Below, one piece after another: positions 1 through 8,424 of a stretch of DNA of 64,000 nucleotides. The translations under genes and the position numbers were made by a program. Under the pieces are notes generated by a model. That model saw only the letters and a list, made by a program, of their open reading frames with translations, was not told the origin of the DNA and did not search any database. The stretch is from contig CAKOSO010000003.1 in the NCBI GenBank assembly GCA_934102355.1, forward strand, positions 16,539-80,538, read 5' to 3'. This DNA is from an uncultured Bacilli bacterium (GTDB lineage Bacteria > Bacillota_I > Bacilli_A > RF39 > UBA660). Positions within the stretch are counted from its first letter, which is position 1, and every line of letters starts with the position of its first letter.

Positions 1-1439
1 TTGTTCTTGGAACTTATGGAACTGGTGCTGTAATGGCTGTACCATCACATGATCAAAGAGATTTTGAATACGCAAAAGCACATAATATAGACATGATTCA
101 AGTAATATCTGGTAAAGATGTATCTGAACAAGCTTATGAAAAAGATGAATATTTAAAAACTAATCCAACTTTAATTAATTCAGAGGAATTTACGGGTTTG
201 ACTGTTTTAGAAGCAAAAGAAAGTATCACAAAAAAATTAGTTTCAAAAGGAATTGCAAGAGTTGTAAATAACTATAAAATGCGTGATTGGATATTCTCAA
301 GACAAAGATTCTGGGGAGAACCAATTCCAATGATAAATTGTCCAAAATGTGGTTGGGTCCCAGTTCCAGAAAATGAACTTCCAATATTACTTCCAGATGT
401 AGCTGAATATGAACCAACTGATGATGGAGAAAGTCCACTTGCAAAAATTACCGATTGGGTAAATTGTAAATGTCCAAAATGTGGAATGGATGCAAAAAGA
501 GAAACTGATACAATGCCTAACTGGGCAGGATCAAGTTGGTATTTCTTAAGATTTATGGATCCACATAATGAAAAAGAGTTTGCATCAATGGATGCTATGA
601 AATATTGGAACAGAGTAGATTGGTATAATGGCGGAATGGAACACACAGCAAGACATCTATTATACGCAAGATTCTGGATACAATTCTTATATAATATAGG
701 ACTAGTTCCAAATAAAGAAATGATTTGGACAAGAGTATCTCATGGAATGGTTTTAGGTTCAAACAATGAGAAAATGAGCAAGAGTAAAGGCAATGTAATT
801 AACCCAGATGACATAGTTTCAGAATATGGAGCAGACGCTTTAAGATTATATGAAATGTTTATGGGTGATTATGAACAAGACGCCCCTTGGAGTACAGATT
901 CATTAAAAGGATGTAAAAGATTCATAGATAAAATAATAAGAATAAAAGATGAAATAAATGATAAAGAAGGATATACAAAATCATTAGAAAAAATCCAAAA
1001 TCAAACCATAAAAAAAGTAACATACGATTTAGAAAATATGAACTATAATACAGCAGTATCTGCCTTAATGATACTTGCAAATGCATATGTAGAAGAAAAA
1101 TCAATTACAAAAGATGATTTTACATTACTACTTACACTTTTAAACCCAATTGCACCACATATAACTGAAGAGTTAAATGAAATGATTGGAAATAACCCAA
1201 TCGTAACATATTCATGGCCAGTATATGATGAGAGCAAGATGGAAGATAGTGAAGTAAAAATTGCTGTTTCAGTAAATGGTAAATTAAGAGCAACAATAAA
1301 TGTTGAAAAAGATGCTGAAGAAGATACAGTAAAATCTATTGCATTAGAAAATGATAATATTAAAAAACATATTGAAGGAAAAGAAATCGTAAAGATAATT
1401 TTTGTTAAAAATAAAATAATAAATATTGTTGTAAAATAA
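1..1439 (+). CDS. leuS: Leucyl-tRNA synthetase, C-terminal part (5' end outside window)
   Basis: Charges tRNA-Leu with leucine in the cytoplasm. The reading frame is open from position 3, reading VLGTYGTGAVMAVPSHDQRD, so the gene started upstream and the ATG at 33 is internal. Visible parts in order are the end of the CP1 editing domain (GTGAVMAVPSHDQRDF), the zinc-finger-like segment with CPKC pairs, the MPNWAGSSWYFLRF block of bacterial LeuRS, the catalytic KMSKSKGN loop, the helical anticodon-binding domain and the small C-terminal domain. About 479 residues of an expected 800 or so are present. The gene ends in a strong terminator. The family assignment is certain from these motifs. Confidence 0.97.
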   Translation, partial: VLGTYGTGAVMAVPSHDQRDFEYAKAHNIDMIQVISGKDVSEQAYEKDEYLKTNPTLINSEEFTGLTVLEAKESITKKLVSKGIARVVNNYKMRDWIFSRQRFWGEPIPMINCPKCGWVPVPENELPILLPDVAEYEPTDDGESPLAKITDWVNCKCPKCGMDAKRETDTMPNWAGSSWYFLRFMDPHNEKEFASMDAMKYWNRVDWYNGGMEHTARHLLYARFWIQFLYNIGLVPNKEMIWTRVSHGMVLGSNNEKMSKSKGNVINPDDIVSEYGADALRLYEMFMGDYEQDAPWSTDSLKGCKRFIDKIIRIKDEINDKEGYTKSLEKIQNQTIKKVTYDLENMNYNTAVSALMILANAYVEEKSITKDDFTLLLTLLNPIAPHITEELNEMIGNNPIVTYSWPVYDESKMEDSEVKIAVSVNGKLRATINVEKDAEEDTVKSIALENDNIKKHIEGKEIVKIIFVKNKIINIVVK

Positions 1440-1440
1440 A

Positions 1441-1470
1441 GACATAAGTGAAACTAGCTTATGTCTTTTT
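1441..1470 (+). terminator. Rho-independent terminator after leuS
   Basis: An 8-bp stem (GACATAAG paired with CTTATGTC) with a short loop is followed by a run of six T. It starts two bases after the leuS stop codon. Confidence 0.9.
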
Positions 1471-1519
1471 TCGACAGTAAAAATTAACTTAAAATATTAT
1501 TATTTTCATGGAGGTATTT

Positions 1520-1687
1520 ATGAAAGTAAAAGTATTTGATGAAGAAAGCGAAAAGGATTTAGAAGAAGAATTAAACGACTTTTTAGAAGACCATGAAAAC
1601 ATAATAGATATAAAATATCAGGTCAGCGTATCAGTATTTTCAGAAGAACAAATCTATTGTTTTTCTGCACTAGTAATGTACAAATAA
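1520..1687 (+). CDS. Cse60-like small protein (sporulation-associated family)
   Basis: A 55-residue protein starting MKVKVFDEESEKDLEEELND and containing IIDIKYQVSVS and YCFSALVMYK. From memory this matches the Cse60/DUF2758 family of Bacillus, about 60 residues long and under sporulation control there. The ATG at 1520 is preceded by GGAGGT. There are no membrane segments and the protein is acidic. It sits alone between two terminators, so it is probably its own transcription unit. Whether this organism sporulates is not shown here; the CotD-like gene at 39539 is the other hint. The family call is fairly confident, the function unknown. Confidence 0.75.
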   Translation: MKVKVFDEESEKDLEEELNDFLEDHENIIDIKYQVSVSVFSEEQIYCFSALVMYK

Positions 1688-1717
1688 AAAAGAAAGAATT
1701 AACTTTCTTTTTTTATT
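1688..1717. terminator. Bidirectional terminator between convergent genes
   Basis: Stem AAAGAAAG/CTTTCTTT with an AATTAA loop and T-runs on either strand separates the Cse60-like gene from the convergent minus-strand gene ending at 1713. Confidence 0.8.
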
Positions 1718-3428
1718 TTACTTTTCTATATTGTAATTTAACTTGATATTTAAGTTCTGGAATATTATCAATATCACTTAAACTATTAATATTATAATTA
1801 TTATTCTTAGCAAAAGTAATTAACTCATCAAATGTCATATAATCATTAGACATATCAATATATGTTATGTCATTATTAGTATTTGAATCGTTTAACACTA
1901 AAATCAACTTATTTCTTTGTTCTATTTCTCTTGATGATTCACTAGCAGGTTTTGATGTAGAATAATTTGACCATTCAGACATTTTCTTGTCATTTTCATT
2001 TTTTATTGACCCTACCATAGGAGAAGATTTTGCATAACCTAAATCTTTTGTTACAACCTTATACCATTTATAAGCAACAGTTTTAGTAGATCCATCTTTT
2101 TTAGCATTATTAACAGGTGATTCCTTATAATAAATAATTTCATCATTAACATTTGAAGATTTAGAAGGATAATAAACTTTTTTTGAATTAGTATACCATT
2201 TATAACTAGAAATAGAATAATGATAACCAAGAGTAGATCTACAATTATCAGAATCAGTTATATCACATTTAGTAGTTGAGTAATCTGACCATTTATCTCC
2301 AATTTTTGTTTGATATAAAGTTGCACTTTCTCTTTTAGTATAGCTATTAATTGGAATAGATAAATCAGTTGTATAAATATGTGTAATTTTTTCTTCACCT
2401 TTAACTGGATAATTCAAATCAGGACAAGTAGAATGAAATTCTCCATTATTATAAACTTTACTTTCATAAACATACCATTTATAAACTGTATCTTCGCTAT
2501 CTTTATTTTTATATTGATCATTTGGAGAAGAAGTGTAATATTCACTAACTTTATATTTATTGGTTAAATCATTTGTTCCATTTTTTTGATAATAATAATT
2601 ATTAGTAATAGAATACCTATAAAGTAAATCTCTATATCTGTAGAAAGTTTGTTTATCTACTACAGAATACTTTTTATCTTCATTTTTAAATTCATCTTCC
2701 CATACTTCATTAGAAGAATTTTTATCAATACTACCATTTAATTTTTGAAGCATGTATAAATATCTTACTTCAGCAGTATCATCAAGATCTCTTTCATCTC
2801 CATTAATCCAATCACCGTAATTTACATTTAAATTTTTATTTGAACAAGCAAATGTAGTTTGATAATGATAATTTCCATTATTTAATTTACAAACACTTAC
2901 ATACGTTTTATCTTGATCACAAGTATTATCAAAATCTCCAACAACCAAACCTTTATCATTTAATTCTTTTAATGTAACGTTTTTACACATTCCAACTGAG
3001 CTTGGAAGCATAGATTCATCAACAAAATAAGTCTTGGCATAGCTTATTAAATCCTGATTATACTTTTTATAATCACTACTTATAATAGGAGTGTCATTAA
3101 TAGGGGGATCATTAGGTTTATTTCTAAACACAAAGAAATATAAAAGAGCACCTGCTACTAAAATTATTAAAACTGCAATTATTATAATTATTGGTAATTT
3201 ACTTTTTTTTCTACCATTATTATCATCTTGAAAAGAGTCATTATAATTTAAGTCTTGATAATTATCATTTACTGGTTGATAAAAATTTTGTTGTGGTTGA
3301 TTAAATGATTCATTATTATAATTATTTCCAAGTGCAGTTTGATTATCATAATAATTAGAATTATTTTGACTTAAATCACCTTGATAATTACTAAAATCAG
3401 AATTTTGTCCGTTTACATCATTGTTCAT
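1713..3428 (-). CDS. Q/N-rich single-pass membrane protein with YKWY repeat modules
   Basis: I do not recognise a named family. The 571-residue protein has a low-complexity Asn/Gln/Tyr-rich cytoplasmic leader (residues 1-72), a basic stop and one membrane helix (about 78-101), then a large outer domain. That domain holds seven Cys (148, 170, 180, 195, 335, 388, 396) and recurring modules: YKWY at 316, 409 and 453, and WS(D/N)YST near 380 and 486. AAGGTGG precedes the ATG. The layout resembles the protein at 22647 (Asn-rich leader, one helix, outer domain), suggesting a lineage-specific surface family. An envelope role is inference. Confidence 0.8.
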   Translation of the reverse strand: MNNDVNGQNSDFSNYQGDLSQNNSNYYDNQTALGNNYNNESFNQPQQNFYQPVNDNYQDLNYNDSFQDDNNGRKKSKLPIIIIIAVLIILVAGALLYFFVFRNKPNDPPINDTPIISSDYKKYNQDLISYAKTYFVDESMLPSSVGMCKNVTLKELNDKGLVVGDFDNTCDQDKTYVSVCKLNNGNYHYQTTFACSNKNLNVNYGDWINGDERDLDDTAEVRYLYMLQKLNGSIDKNSSNEVWEDEFKNEDKKYSVVDKQTFYRYRDLLYRYSITNNYYYQKNGTNDLTNKYKVSEYYTSSPNDQYKNKDSEDTVYKWYVYESKVYNNGEFHSTCPDLNYPVKGEEKITHIYTTDLSIPINSYTKRESATLYQTKIGDKWSDYSTTKCDITDSDNCRSTLGYHYSISSYKWYTNSKKVYYPSKSSNVNDEIIYYKESPVNNAKKDGSTKTVAYKWYKVVTKDLGYAKSSPMVGSIKNENDKKMSEWSNYSTSKPASESSREIEQRNKLILVLNDSNTNNDITYIDMSNDYMTFDELITFAKNNNYNINSLSDIDNIPELKYQVKLQYRKVK

Positions 3429-3522
3429 AAAACCACCTTATCTTTACTATGAATACAAATACATGATAACATTATTTAATTCTTTTATCAATAATAAATA
3501 CTAAACAACAACCGTTTTAATA

Positions 3523-3551
3523 TTGCAATAAAAATACCAAATTGATATAAT
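3523..3551 (+). promoter_or_regulatory. Sigma-A type promoter for the sortase gene
   Basis: TTGCAA at 3523-3528 and TATAAT at 3546-3551 are separated by 17 bases, 40 bases upstream of the sortase ATG. Confidence 0.7.
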
Positions 3552-3590
3552 AAAAAGTGTAAATTAAAGTACGAGAGTATGAGGTAAAAT

Positions 3591-4238
3591 ATGAAAAATA
3601 AAATAAGTACCAAATTCATAGTAACTGTGGGAGTAGTTATGGTTTGCTGTGGAATATTCATACTAAGTTATGACTATTTTAAATCCAAAAAAACATCAGT
3701 ATATGAAACAATGAATTTTGCTCTAACTGATCAACCAACATATTATGATTACGATGACACAAATAAAGAAGAAATAAAAAACGATACAGAAGAAACTGAA
3801 AATGGAGAAGTATTTGTAAATCAACCTTATTTTATCGGAAGACTTGAAATACCAAAAATAAACCTAATAAAAGGATTAGCTAGCAAAGAATCTAAATACA
3901 ATGATGTATCAAAAAATGTAGCAATAATGAGTCAAAGTACATATCCAGATGTAGAAAAAGGAAACTTCGTATTAGCAGCACATGCTGGAAATGCTTGGAA
4001 TAGTTTCTTTGCCAATCTATATCAATTACAAATAGGTGATAATGCCTATGTATACTATAAAGGAATTAAATACACATATACACTTGTTAATGTATATAAT
4101 CAAGATAAAACAGGATACATTAAATTATATAGAGATAAAGAAAAAAATGTTTTAACACTTGTAACTTGTACAAGAGGGAACTTAAAATATCAACAAACAG
4201 TTTATATATTTGAACTTGTATCAAAAGAAGCAGAGTAA
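3591..4238 (+). CDS. Sortase-family cysteine transpeptidase
   Basis: Sortases cleave cell-wall sorting signals on exported proteins and join them to the wall or to pilin partners. The protein has 215 residues: a membrane anchor at about 9-30, an acidic linker at 55-75, and the sortase barrel from about 80. The catalytic His is in AAHAGN (H131) and the Cys in TLVTCTRG (C193), with the usual TLVTC context. The third residue, an Arg normally several positions after the Cys on the next strand, is not obvious. R195 lies two residues after the Cys and the usual place reads QQTVYI. No sorting-signal substrate is adjacent. It has its own promoter. Confidence 0.88.
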   Translation: MKNKISTKFIVTVGVVMVCCGIFILSYDYFKSKKTSVYETMNFALTDQPTYYDYDDTNKEEIKNDTEETENGEVFVNQPYFIGRLEIPKINLIKGLASKESKYNDVSKNVAIMSQSTYPDVEKGNFVLAAHAGNAWNSFFANLYQLQIGDNAYVYYKGIKYTYTLVNVYNQDKTGYIKLYRDKEKNVLTLVTCTRGNLKYQQTVYIFELVSKEAE

Positions 4239-4286
4239 GAATAAAAAGAAAATAATAAAAAAGAATAAAAAGGAGGAGTTTATATT

Positions 4287-5210
4287 ATGGAAGATTTGTC
4301 TATATTTGAAAAACTAAAGATAATATTTAAAATGATAATAGATTCTCCTCTTTTTTTAGCACTATTTATAATATTTATACTAACACTAATCATAATAATC
4401 ATAGGAAATAAAGTAAAAAATAAATTAGTAAAAATAGTAAGTCTATTTGGATATTTATCAATATTAGCATTCCTAATAATTCAATATGGTGAAAAAGTAT
4501 TACTACTATGTGATAATTTTATGGAAAAAGTATTTACTGCTATATACTTTCCAAGTCTTATATCGTATATATGCATGATGATAATATCAGCATTAATTGT
4601 AGTAATAACAATACTGGGTAAGAAAATGGATAAATTTATAAGATGTTTCAATATGATAGTATTCATAATTATTGAATTCTTATTTATATTAACAGTAGAT
4701 AAAATAGTATCACAAAACATAGATATATATGCTAAAACAGCTATATTTTCTAATAACGATTTATTAGTTTTAATTCAAACAAGTATGGCAGTATTTGCAA
4801 TATGGTTAATAATATTAGTTATTGCAATAATAGTATCAGTAATCACTAAATCAATAACAGGTGATAAAGTAAAAGAAAACAAAAAAATAATAAGTAAAGA
4901 AAATGTAATAGTTAAAGATACTAAAGTTAAAGAAAATAAAGTAACAGATGAACGACAACTTAATACAATAAACAACATTGAAGCAATAAAAGAACCTATT
5001 AATAATAATCAAATAAAAACAGAAGAACAACCAGCTGTAAATGAAGAACTTACAAAAGAAGTTAAACATGAAAATAAATTTGATAATACGCAAAACGATT
5101 TCAAGCCACTTTCAGAAGAAGCCTTTGCTGAAAGTTATAATAATAAAAAGAAAGATAATAAATACAAAAAATATTTTGATTATCTTACATATGAAGATAA
5201 GTACAAATAA
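4287..5210 (+). CDS. Polytopic membrane protein with charged cytoplasmic tail
   Basis: Unrecognised. The 307-residue protein has about five hydrophobic helices: roughly 20-40, 48-68, 80-110, 115-137 and 160-188. They are followed by a hydrophilic, Lys/Glu/Asn-rich tail of about 115 residues ending in YFDYLTYEDKYK. The start is set by AAGGAGGAG, seven bases before the ATG. It follows the sortase by 48 bp and is probably cotranscribed. The tail looks disordered and cytoplasmic. No catalytic motif is seen. Confidence 0.8.
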   Translation: MEDLSIFEKLKIIFKMIIDSPLFLALFIIFILTLIIIIIGNKVKNKLVKIVSLFGYLSILAFLIIQYGEKVLLLCDNFMEKVFTAIYFPSLISYICMMIISALIVVITILGKKMDKFIRCFNMIVFIIIEFLFILTVDKIVSQNIDIYAKTAIFSNNDLLVLIQTSMAVFAIWLIILVIAIIVSVITKSITGDKVKENKKIISKENVIVKDTKVKENKVTDERQLNTINNIEAIKEPINNNQIKTEEQPAVNEELTKEVKHENKFDNTQNDFKPLSEEAFAESYNNKKKDNKYKKYFDYLTYEDKYK

Positions 5211-5211
5211 A

Positions 5212-5231
5212 AAATGCATATAAATGCATTT
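5212..5231. terminator. Hairpin between convergent genes, weak terminator
   Basis: Perfect 8-bp stem AAATGCAT/ATGCATTT with an ATAA loop between converging genes. The T-tract is poor on both strands, so termination is only likely. Confidence 0.45.
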
Positions 5232-5451
5232 ATAACATATGAAGACTAGATTGATAAGGAGAATCATTATTAATATTAAGTTTTTTCTCTAATCTTTCTA
5301 CTCGTGATTGTAATTCATTAATCTTTTGCTCTAAAGTTCCTAAGTTTTGATTAGGCATATTATTAAACATATTCTGATTAGGCATTTCTCCAAAAGGATT
5401 ATAATAATTCATCATATTTGGATTTGGCCCAAAAGGTATACCGTTATTCAT
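5230..5451 (-). CDS. Small Asn/Pro-rich protein with C-terminal coiled coil
   Basis: 73 residues. The first 38 are Asn/Met/Pro-rich (NPNMMNYYNPFGEMPNQN), followed by a heptad-like stretch LEQKINELQSRVERLEKKLN that should form a coiled coil. AAGGAGG lies six bases upstream of the ATG at 5451. Unnamed small proteins of this build, an Asn-rich head with a short coiled coil, are common in Bacilli and sometimes relate to spore coat. Nothing here proves a role. Confidence 0.7.
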   Translation of the reverse strand: MNNGIPFGPNPNMMNYYNPFGEMPNQNMFNNMPNQNLGTLEQKINELQSRVERLEKKLNINNDSPYQSSLHML

Positions 5452-5505
5452 ATTTCCTCCTTATTATAATTTATGAATTAATACAGTGTTTATGAAATAA
5501 AATAT

Positions 5506-5533
5506 TTGAGTTTTTTACTATTTATAGTATAAT
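5506..5533 (+). promoter_or_regulatory. Promoter for trmB
   Basis: TTGAGT at 5506-5511 and TATAAT at 5528-5533 with a 16-base spacer, directly before the trmB ribosome binding site. Confidence 0.65.
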
Positions 5534-5551
5534 TTTTAAAGGTGATTGCAA

Positions 5552-6196
5552 ATGAGACTTAGAAATATTAGAAATAAATATGAAATATTACAAAGTAGTG
5601 AAATATATATAGAAAATCCAAAAGATTATAAAGGCAAATGGAATGAATTATTTAAAAATGATAATCCAATTCATATAGAAATAGGTACTGGAAAATGTAA
5701 GTATATTAAAGAAATGGCAAACACTTATCCAGATATAAACTTTATAGGTATAGAAAGATCTCCAAGTATTCTAGCAATAGGAACAAAAAGATTAAAAGAA
5801 GAAGTAAAAGGAAATAATATAAAACTAATTAATATTGATGCTAAAGAACTAGGTGAAGTATTTGATCATGAAATAGAAACTATTTATTTAAACTTCTCAG
5901 ACCCATGGCCAAAGAAAAAGCATTCTAAAAGAAGATTAACAAGTGAAACATTCTTAAATGTATATGATCAATTATTTAAGGGCAATCCGAAAATTATTCA
6001 AAAAACAGATAATATGAAATTATTTGAATTCTCTATAGTTTCACTATCTAAAAATGGATATACATTAGAAGATATTTCACTAGATTTGCATAATAGCGAT
6101 AATAATGATAATATAAAAACAGAATACGAAGAAAAATTCTCAAAACAAGGTTATCCAATTTATATGTTAAAAGCAATAAAAAATATTTCCAAATAA
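5552..6196 (+). CDS. trmB: tRNA (guanine-46-N7)-methyltransferase
   Basis: Methylates G46 in the tRNA variable loop using S-adenosylmethionine. The 214-residue protein carries the SAM-binding IEIGTGKCKYI motif (about 43-53), the TrmB signature NFSDPWPKKKHSKRRL, the KTDN motif, and the C-terminal TEYEEKF block before the end. I chose the ATG at 5552, with AAAGGTG eight bases upstream, over the TTG six bases earlier. Length and motif order are normal for the family. Confidence 0.95.
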   Translation: MRLRNIRNKYEILQSSEIYIENPKDYKGKWNELFKNDNPIHIEIGTGKCKYIKEMANTYPDINFIGIERSPSILAIGTKRLKEEVKGNNIKLINIDAKELGEVFDHEIETIYLNFSDPWPKKKHSKRRLTSETFLNVYDQLFKGNPKIIQKTDNMKLFEFSIVSLSKNGYTLEDISLDLHNSDNNDNIKTEYEEKFSKQGYPIYMLKAIKNISK

Positions 6197-6227
6197 TATT
6201 TTTAATGCTATAATTAAAGAGGTGAAT

Positions 6228-6884
6228 ATGAGAAAAAAAATATTAGGAGCAACCCTTTTAATACTATTATTAACTGGATGTTGTAATATAAATAGCTTAA
6301 ATTATGAATCAATCATTGAAGAATCAATGAAAGAAAAAAGCAAACCAAATGTTGCAGTAAGAGGATATAACATTTTCTTACCAAGAGGAATGTCTATAGC
6401 AGATAGTAGTGAAGATAATATAAAAATAACTTCAAATAAAGACACTTATTATTTATATATCGATACTGTTGGATATTATAATAAAGAAGAAAATAAACAA
6501 GGTATTGAAGCTGATAATATCTATAAAAAGACAATTAATGTGGATGGAAAAACATTACAAGTTTCAATAAGCAAATACAAAACTAGATACTTTTTAGAAG
6601 TATCATATAATTACGGAAAAATAGAAGTAATAACAAGTAATGTAAAAGAAGCTTTATCAAAATCAATAATAATTTTAAAAAATACTGAATTTAATGATGT
6701 GATTCTTGAATCGTTAATAGGAAAAAGTAGTTTCGACTATAATGAAACAGAATTCAACTTAGAAAAACCAAATTCAGATAATAACAAAGAAGTTTTACAA
6801 TTTGATGAAAATTATGGTATATATGAAGATATATTAAATGAACTTCCAGATGAAGACAAAATAAAAGTAGAGAAAGCAGAATAA
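6228..6884 (+). CDS. Lipoprotein of unknown function
   Basis: 218 residues beginning MRKKILGATLLILLLTGCC. This is a textbook signal peptide with lipobox LLTGC, so the mature protein is lipid-anchored at its Cys on the outer membrane face. The rest is a mixed alpha/beta domain with an acidic tail (ELPDEDKIKVEKAE). AGAGGTG precedes the ATG at 6228, and an in-frame GTG at 6222 is inside the SD. The next gene follows 11 bp later, so they are likely cotranscribed. Function not recognised. Confidence 0.85.
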   Translation: MRKKILGATLLILLLTGCCNINSLNYESIIEESMKEKSKPNVAVRGYNIFLPRGMSIADSSEDNIKITSNKDTYYLYIDTVGYYNKEENKQGIEADNIYKKTINVDGKTLQVSISKYKTRYFLEVSYNYGKIEVITSNVKEALSKSIIILKNTEFNDVILESLIGKSSFDYNETEFNLEKPNSDNNKEVLQFDENYGIYEDILNELPDEDKIKVEKAE

Positions 6885-6895
6885 AGAGGTGGATT

Positions 6896-7696
6896 ATGAA
6901 GCTATTAGATAAATTAAAAAATGCATTATTCGAAGAAGAGGAAGATGAACAAGAAGAGGAAATCGTAAAACAGGTTGATGTTAAAAAAACAATAGAAAAT
7001 AAACCAGAAGAAAAACCTGTAAGAAAAAGTAGAAGTGAAGAAAAAAACTATGAAGAAATAGTAGAAGAACCTGTAGCAGAAGAAGAATTTGTAAGTGCTT
7101 TTGACTTTTCAAAAGAAGTCCCTAAAAAATCTCCGGTTATTTTTGATGAAGAAGATTTTATAAGTGATACAAGAGAATATGATTTCAACAAGGTTCCAAA
7201 AAGAGAAGAAAAAATTCTTTATCGTGGACATGAAATTAAAGAAGAAAAAACAAAAGATAAGTTTAAACCTTCACCAATAATATCACCAGTATATGGAATA
7301 TTAGACGAAAGCGAAATACAAAAGAAGGATATTGATATCAGTGAATTTACTACAACACATTCATATGTTGAAAAGAAAAAAGAATCTGTTTTAGATTTTG
7401 ATACAGTAAGACAAAAAGCTTTTGGTGAAGTAAAAGAAGAACCAGAAGAAGATTTATTATGTGATATGACATCAGAAGAGAATAAACCAGAAATAAATAA
7501 AATAACTCTAGGAGATGCTGAAGAATATTTTAATGATTTAGGGTTAGAATATAATGTAGATTACAAAGATAAAGAAAAAACTGTTAAAAAAGAAATGACA
7601 AGAGAGCAAAAAAATGCTGAAGAAAAAGATACAGAGGCAGAAGAAAAAAACTTATATGATTTAATTGACCTAATGTATGATAGAAAGGAAGATTAA
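6896..7696 (+). CDS. Acidic, largely disordered cytoplasmic protein with an SPVYG motif
   Basis: 266 residues, very rich in Glu and Lys, with no signal peptide or membrane helix. The N terminus MKLLDKLKNALFEEEEDEQ could be a short amphipathic helix. A central FKPSPIISPVYGI motif stands out. From memory similar SPxYG linear motifs occur in the N-terminal linkers of SftA/YtpT-type DNA translocases and other Bacillota division or chromosome proteins. The C terminus ends in a helix (LYDLIDLMYDRKED). It is three bases from the next gene. A division or scaffold role is only an inference. Confidence 0.75.
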   Translation: MKLLDKLKNALFEEEEDEQEEEIVKQVDVKKTIENKPEEKPVRKSRSEEKNYEEIVEEPVAEEEFVSAFDFSKEVPKKSPVIFDEEDFISDTREYDFNKVPKREEKILYRGHEIKEEKTKDKFKPSPIISPVYGILDESEIQKKDIDISEFTTTHSYVEKKKESVLDFDTVRQKAFGEVKEEPEEDLLCDMTSEENKPEINKITLGDAEEYFNDLGLEYNVDYKDKEKTVKKEMTREQKNAEEKDTEAEEKNLYDLIDLMYDRKED

Positions 7697-7699
7697 TTT

Positions 7700-7990
7700 A
7701 TGGGATTTAATGATATTTTGTTAGCTATTTTATTATCATTAACATCAATATTAGTTATTGTGTTGATAATTGTATGCATAAAAATGTTATATACAGCAAA
7801 AAAGATGGATATAATATTAACAGATGTTGAAAAAAAACTTAAAAGTGTAAATGGTGTGTTTTCAGCAATTGATTATGTAACAGATGCACTTTCAACCATG
7901 AGTAATACAGTTGTTAATAAGTTTTCAAATCTAATATCTAAAGTATTTAAAAAGAAAAGGAGAATAGATGATTATGAAGAAGACAGGTAA
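7700..7990 (+). CDS. DUF948-like single-pass membrane protein
   Basis: 96 residues: a hydrophobic N-terminal helix (about 7-29, LLAILLSLTSILVIVLIIV) followed by an amphipathic, potentially coiled region and a basic/acidic tail (KKKRRIDDYEEDR). This is the build of DUF948 proteins, which in Bacilli are commonly encoded next to a YtxH-like protein, as here. The pair is associated with general stress in Bacillus. Its end overlaps the next gene by 23 bp, implying translational coupling. Its SD is weak because it lies within the preceding gene. Confidence 0.75.
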   Translation: MGFNDILLAILLSLTSILVIVLIIVCIKMLYTAKKMDIILTDVEKKLKSVNGVFSAIDYVTDALSTMSNTVVNKFSNLISKVFKKKRRIDDYEEDR

Positions 7991-8372
7991 TTTTTTATTA
8001 GGACTAGGAGTAGGTGTAGGATTAGGACTTTTATTTGCACCTAAAAGTGGCAAAGAAACAAGAAAAGATATAAAAGATGCAACAAATAAAATGATTACAA
8101 AAGTAAAAGAAATTGATGTAAAAGAAGTTAAAAAAAGCATTGATAAAAAAATTGATCAAATCAAAAAAGAATTAGAAGATTTGGATAAAGAAAAAGCTTT
8201 AAAACTTGCAAAAGAAAAAAGCGAAAAGATAATGAAAGATATCAAAAACTTAGCAAAACAAGCTAAAGATAAAGCTACTCCAGTAGTTGAAGATGCAGTA
8301 GAAGCATTAAGACAAAAAGCAATAAAAGTAACTGAGGGAGTACTAAAAAAATTAGAATCAAAAGAAAGCTAA
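7968..8372 (+). CDS. YtxH-like membrane-associated protein
   Basis: 134 residues. A Gly-rich membrane segment (NFLLGLGVGVGLGLLFAP) is followed by the KSGKETRKDI signature of the YtxH family (PF12732). A long Lys-rich amphipathic helix region resembling late-embryogenesis or apolipoprotein-like repeats follows. AAGGAG at 7957-7962 supports the ATG at 7968, though the ATG at 7974 is also possible. YtxH in Bacillus is a general-stress protein of unknown mechanism. It is the last gene before the accessory island. Confidence 0.85.
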   Translation: MIMKKTGNFLLGLGVGVGLGLLFAPKSGKETRKDIKDATNKMITKVKEIDVKEVKKSIDKKIDQIKKELEDLDKEKALKLAKEKSEKIMKDIKNLAKQAKDKATPVVEDAVEALRQKAIKVTEGVLKKLESKES

Positions 8373-8389
8373 AAATACATTTTTTTCGG

Positions 8390-8418
8390 TTGACAATTTA
8401 GTCAAAACATATTAGGAT
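8390..8418 (+). promoter_or_regulatory. Strong promoter upstream of a putative small RNA
   Basis: TTGACA at 8390-8395 and TAGGAT at 8413-8418 with exactly 17 bases between. No coding frame begins downstream before the terminator at 8494. Confidence 0.75.
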
Positions 8419-8424
8419 TAAAAT

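Noticed and set aside
226..646. Minus-strand open frames inside leuS
   Set aside because: They lie opposite a certain gene, lack ribosome binding sites, and read as low-complexity Leu/Phe/His-rich shadows.
5041..5223. Second frame at the end of the 307-aa membrane protein
   Set aside because: Overlaps the tail of a good gene in another frame without SD.
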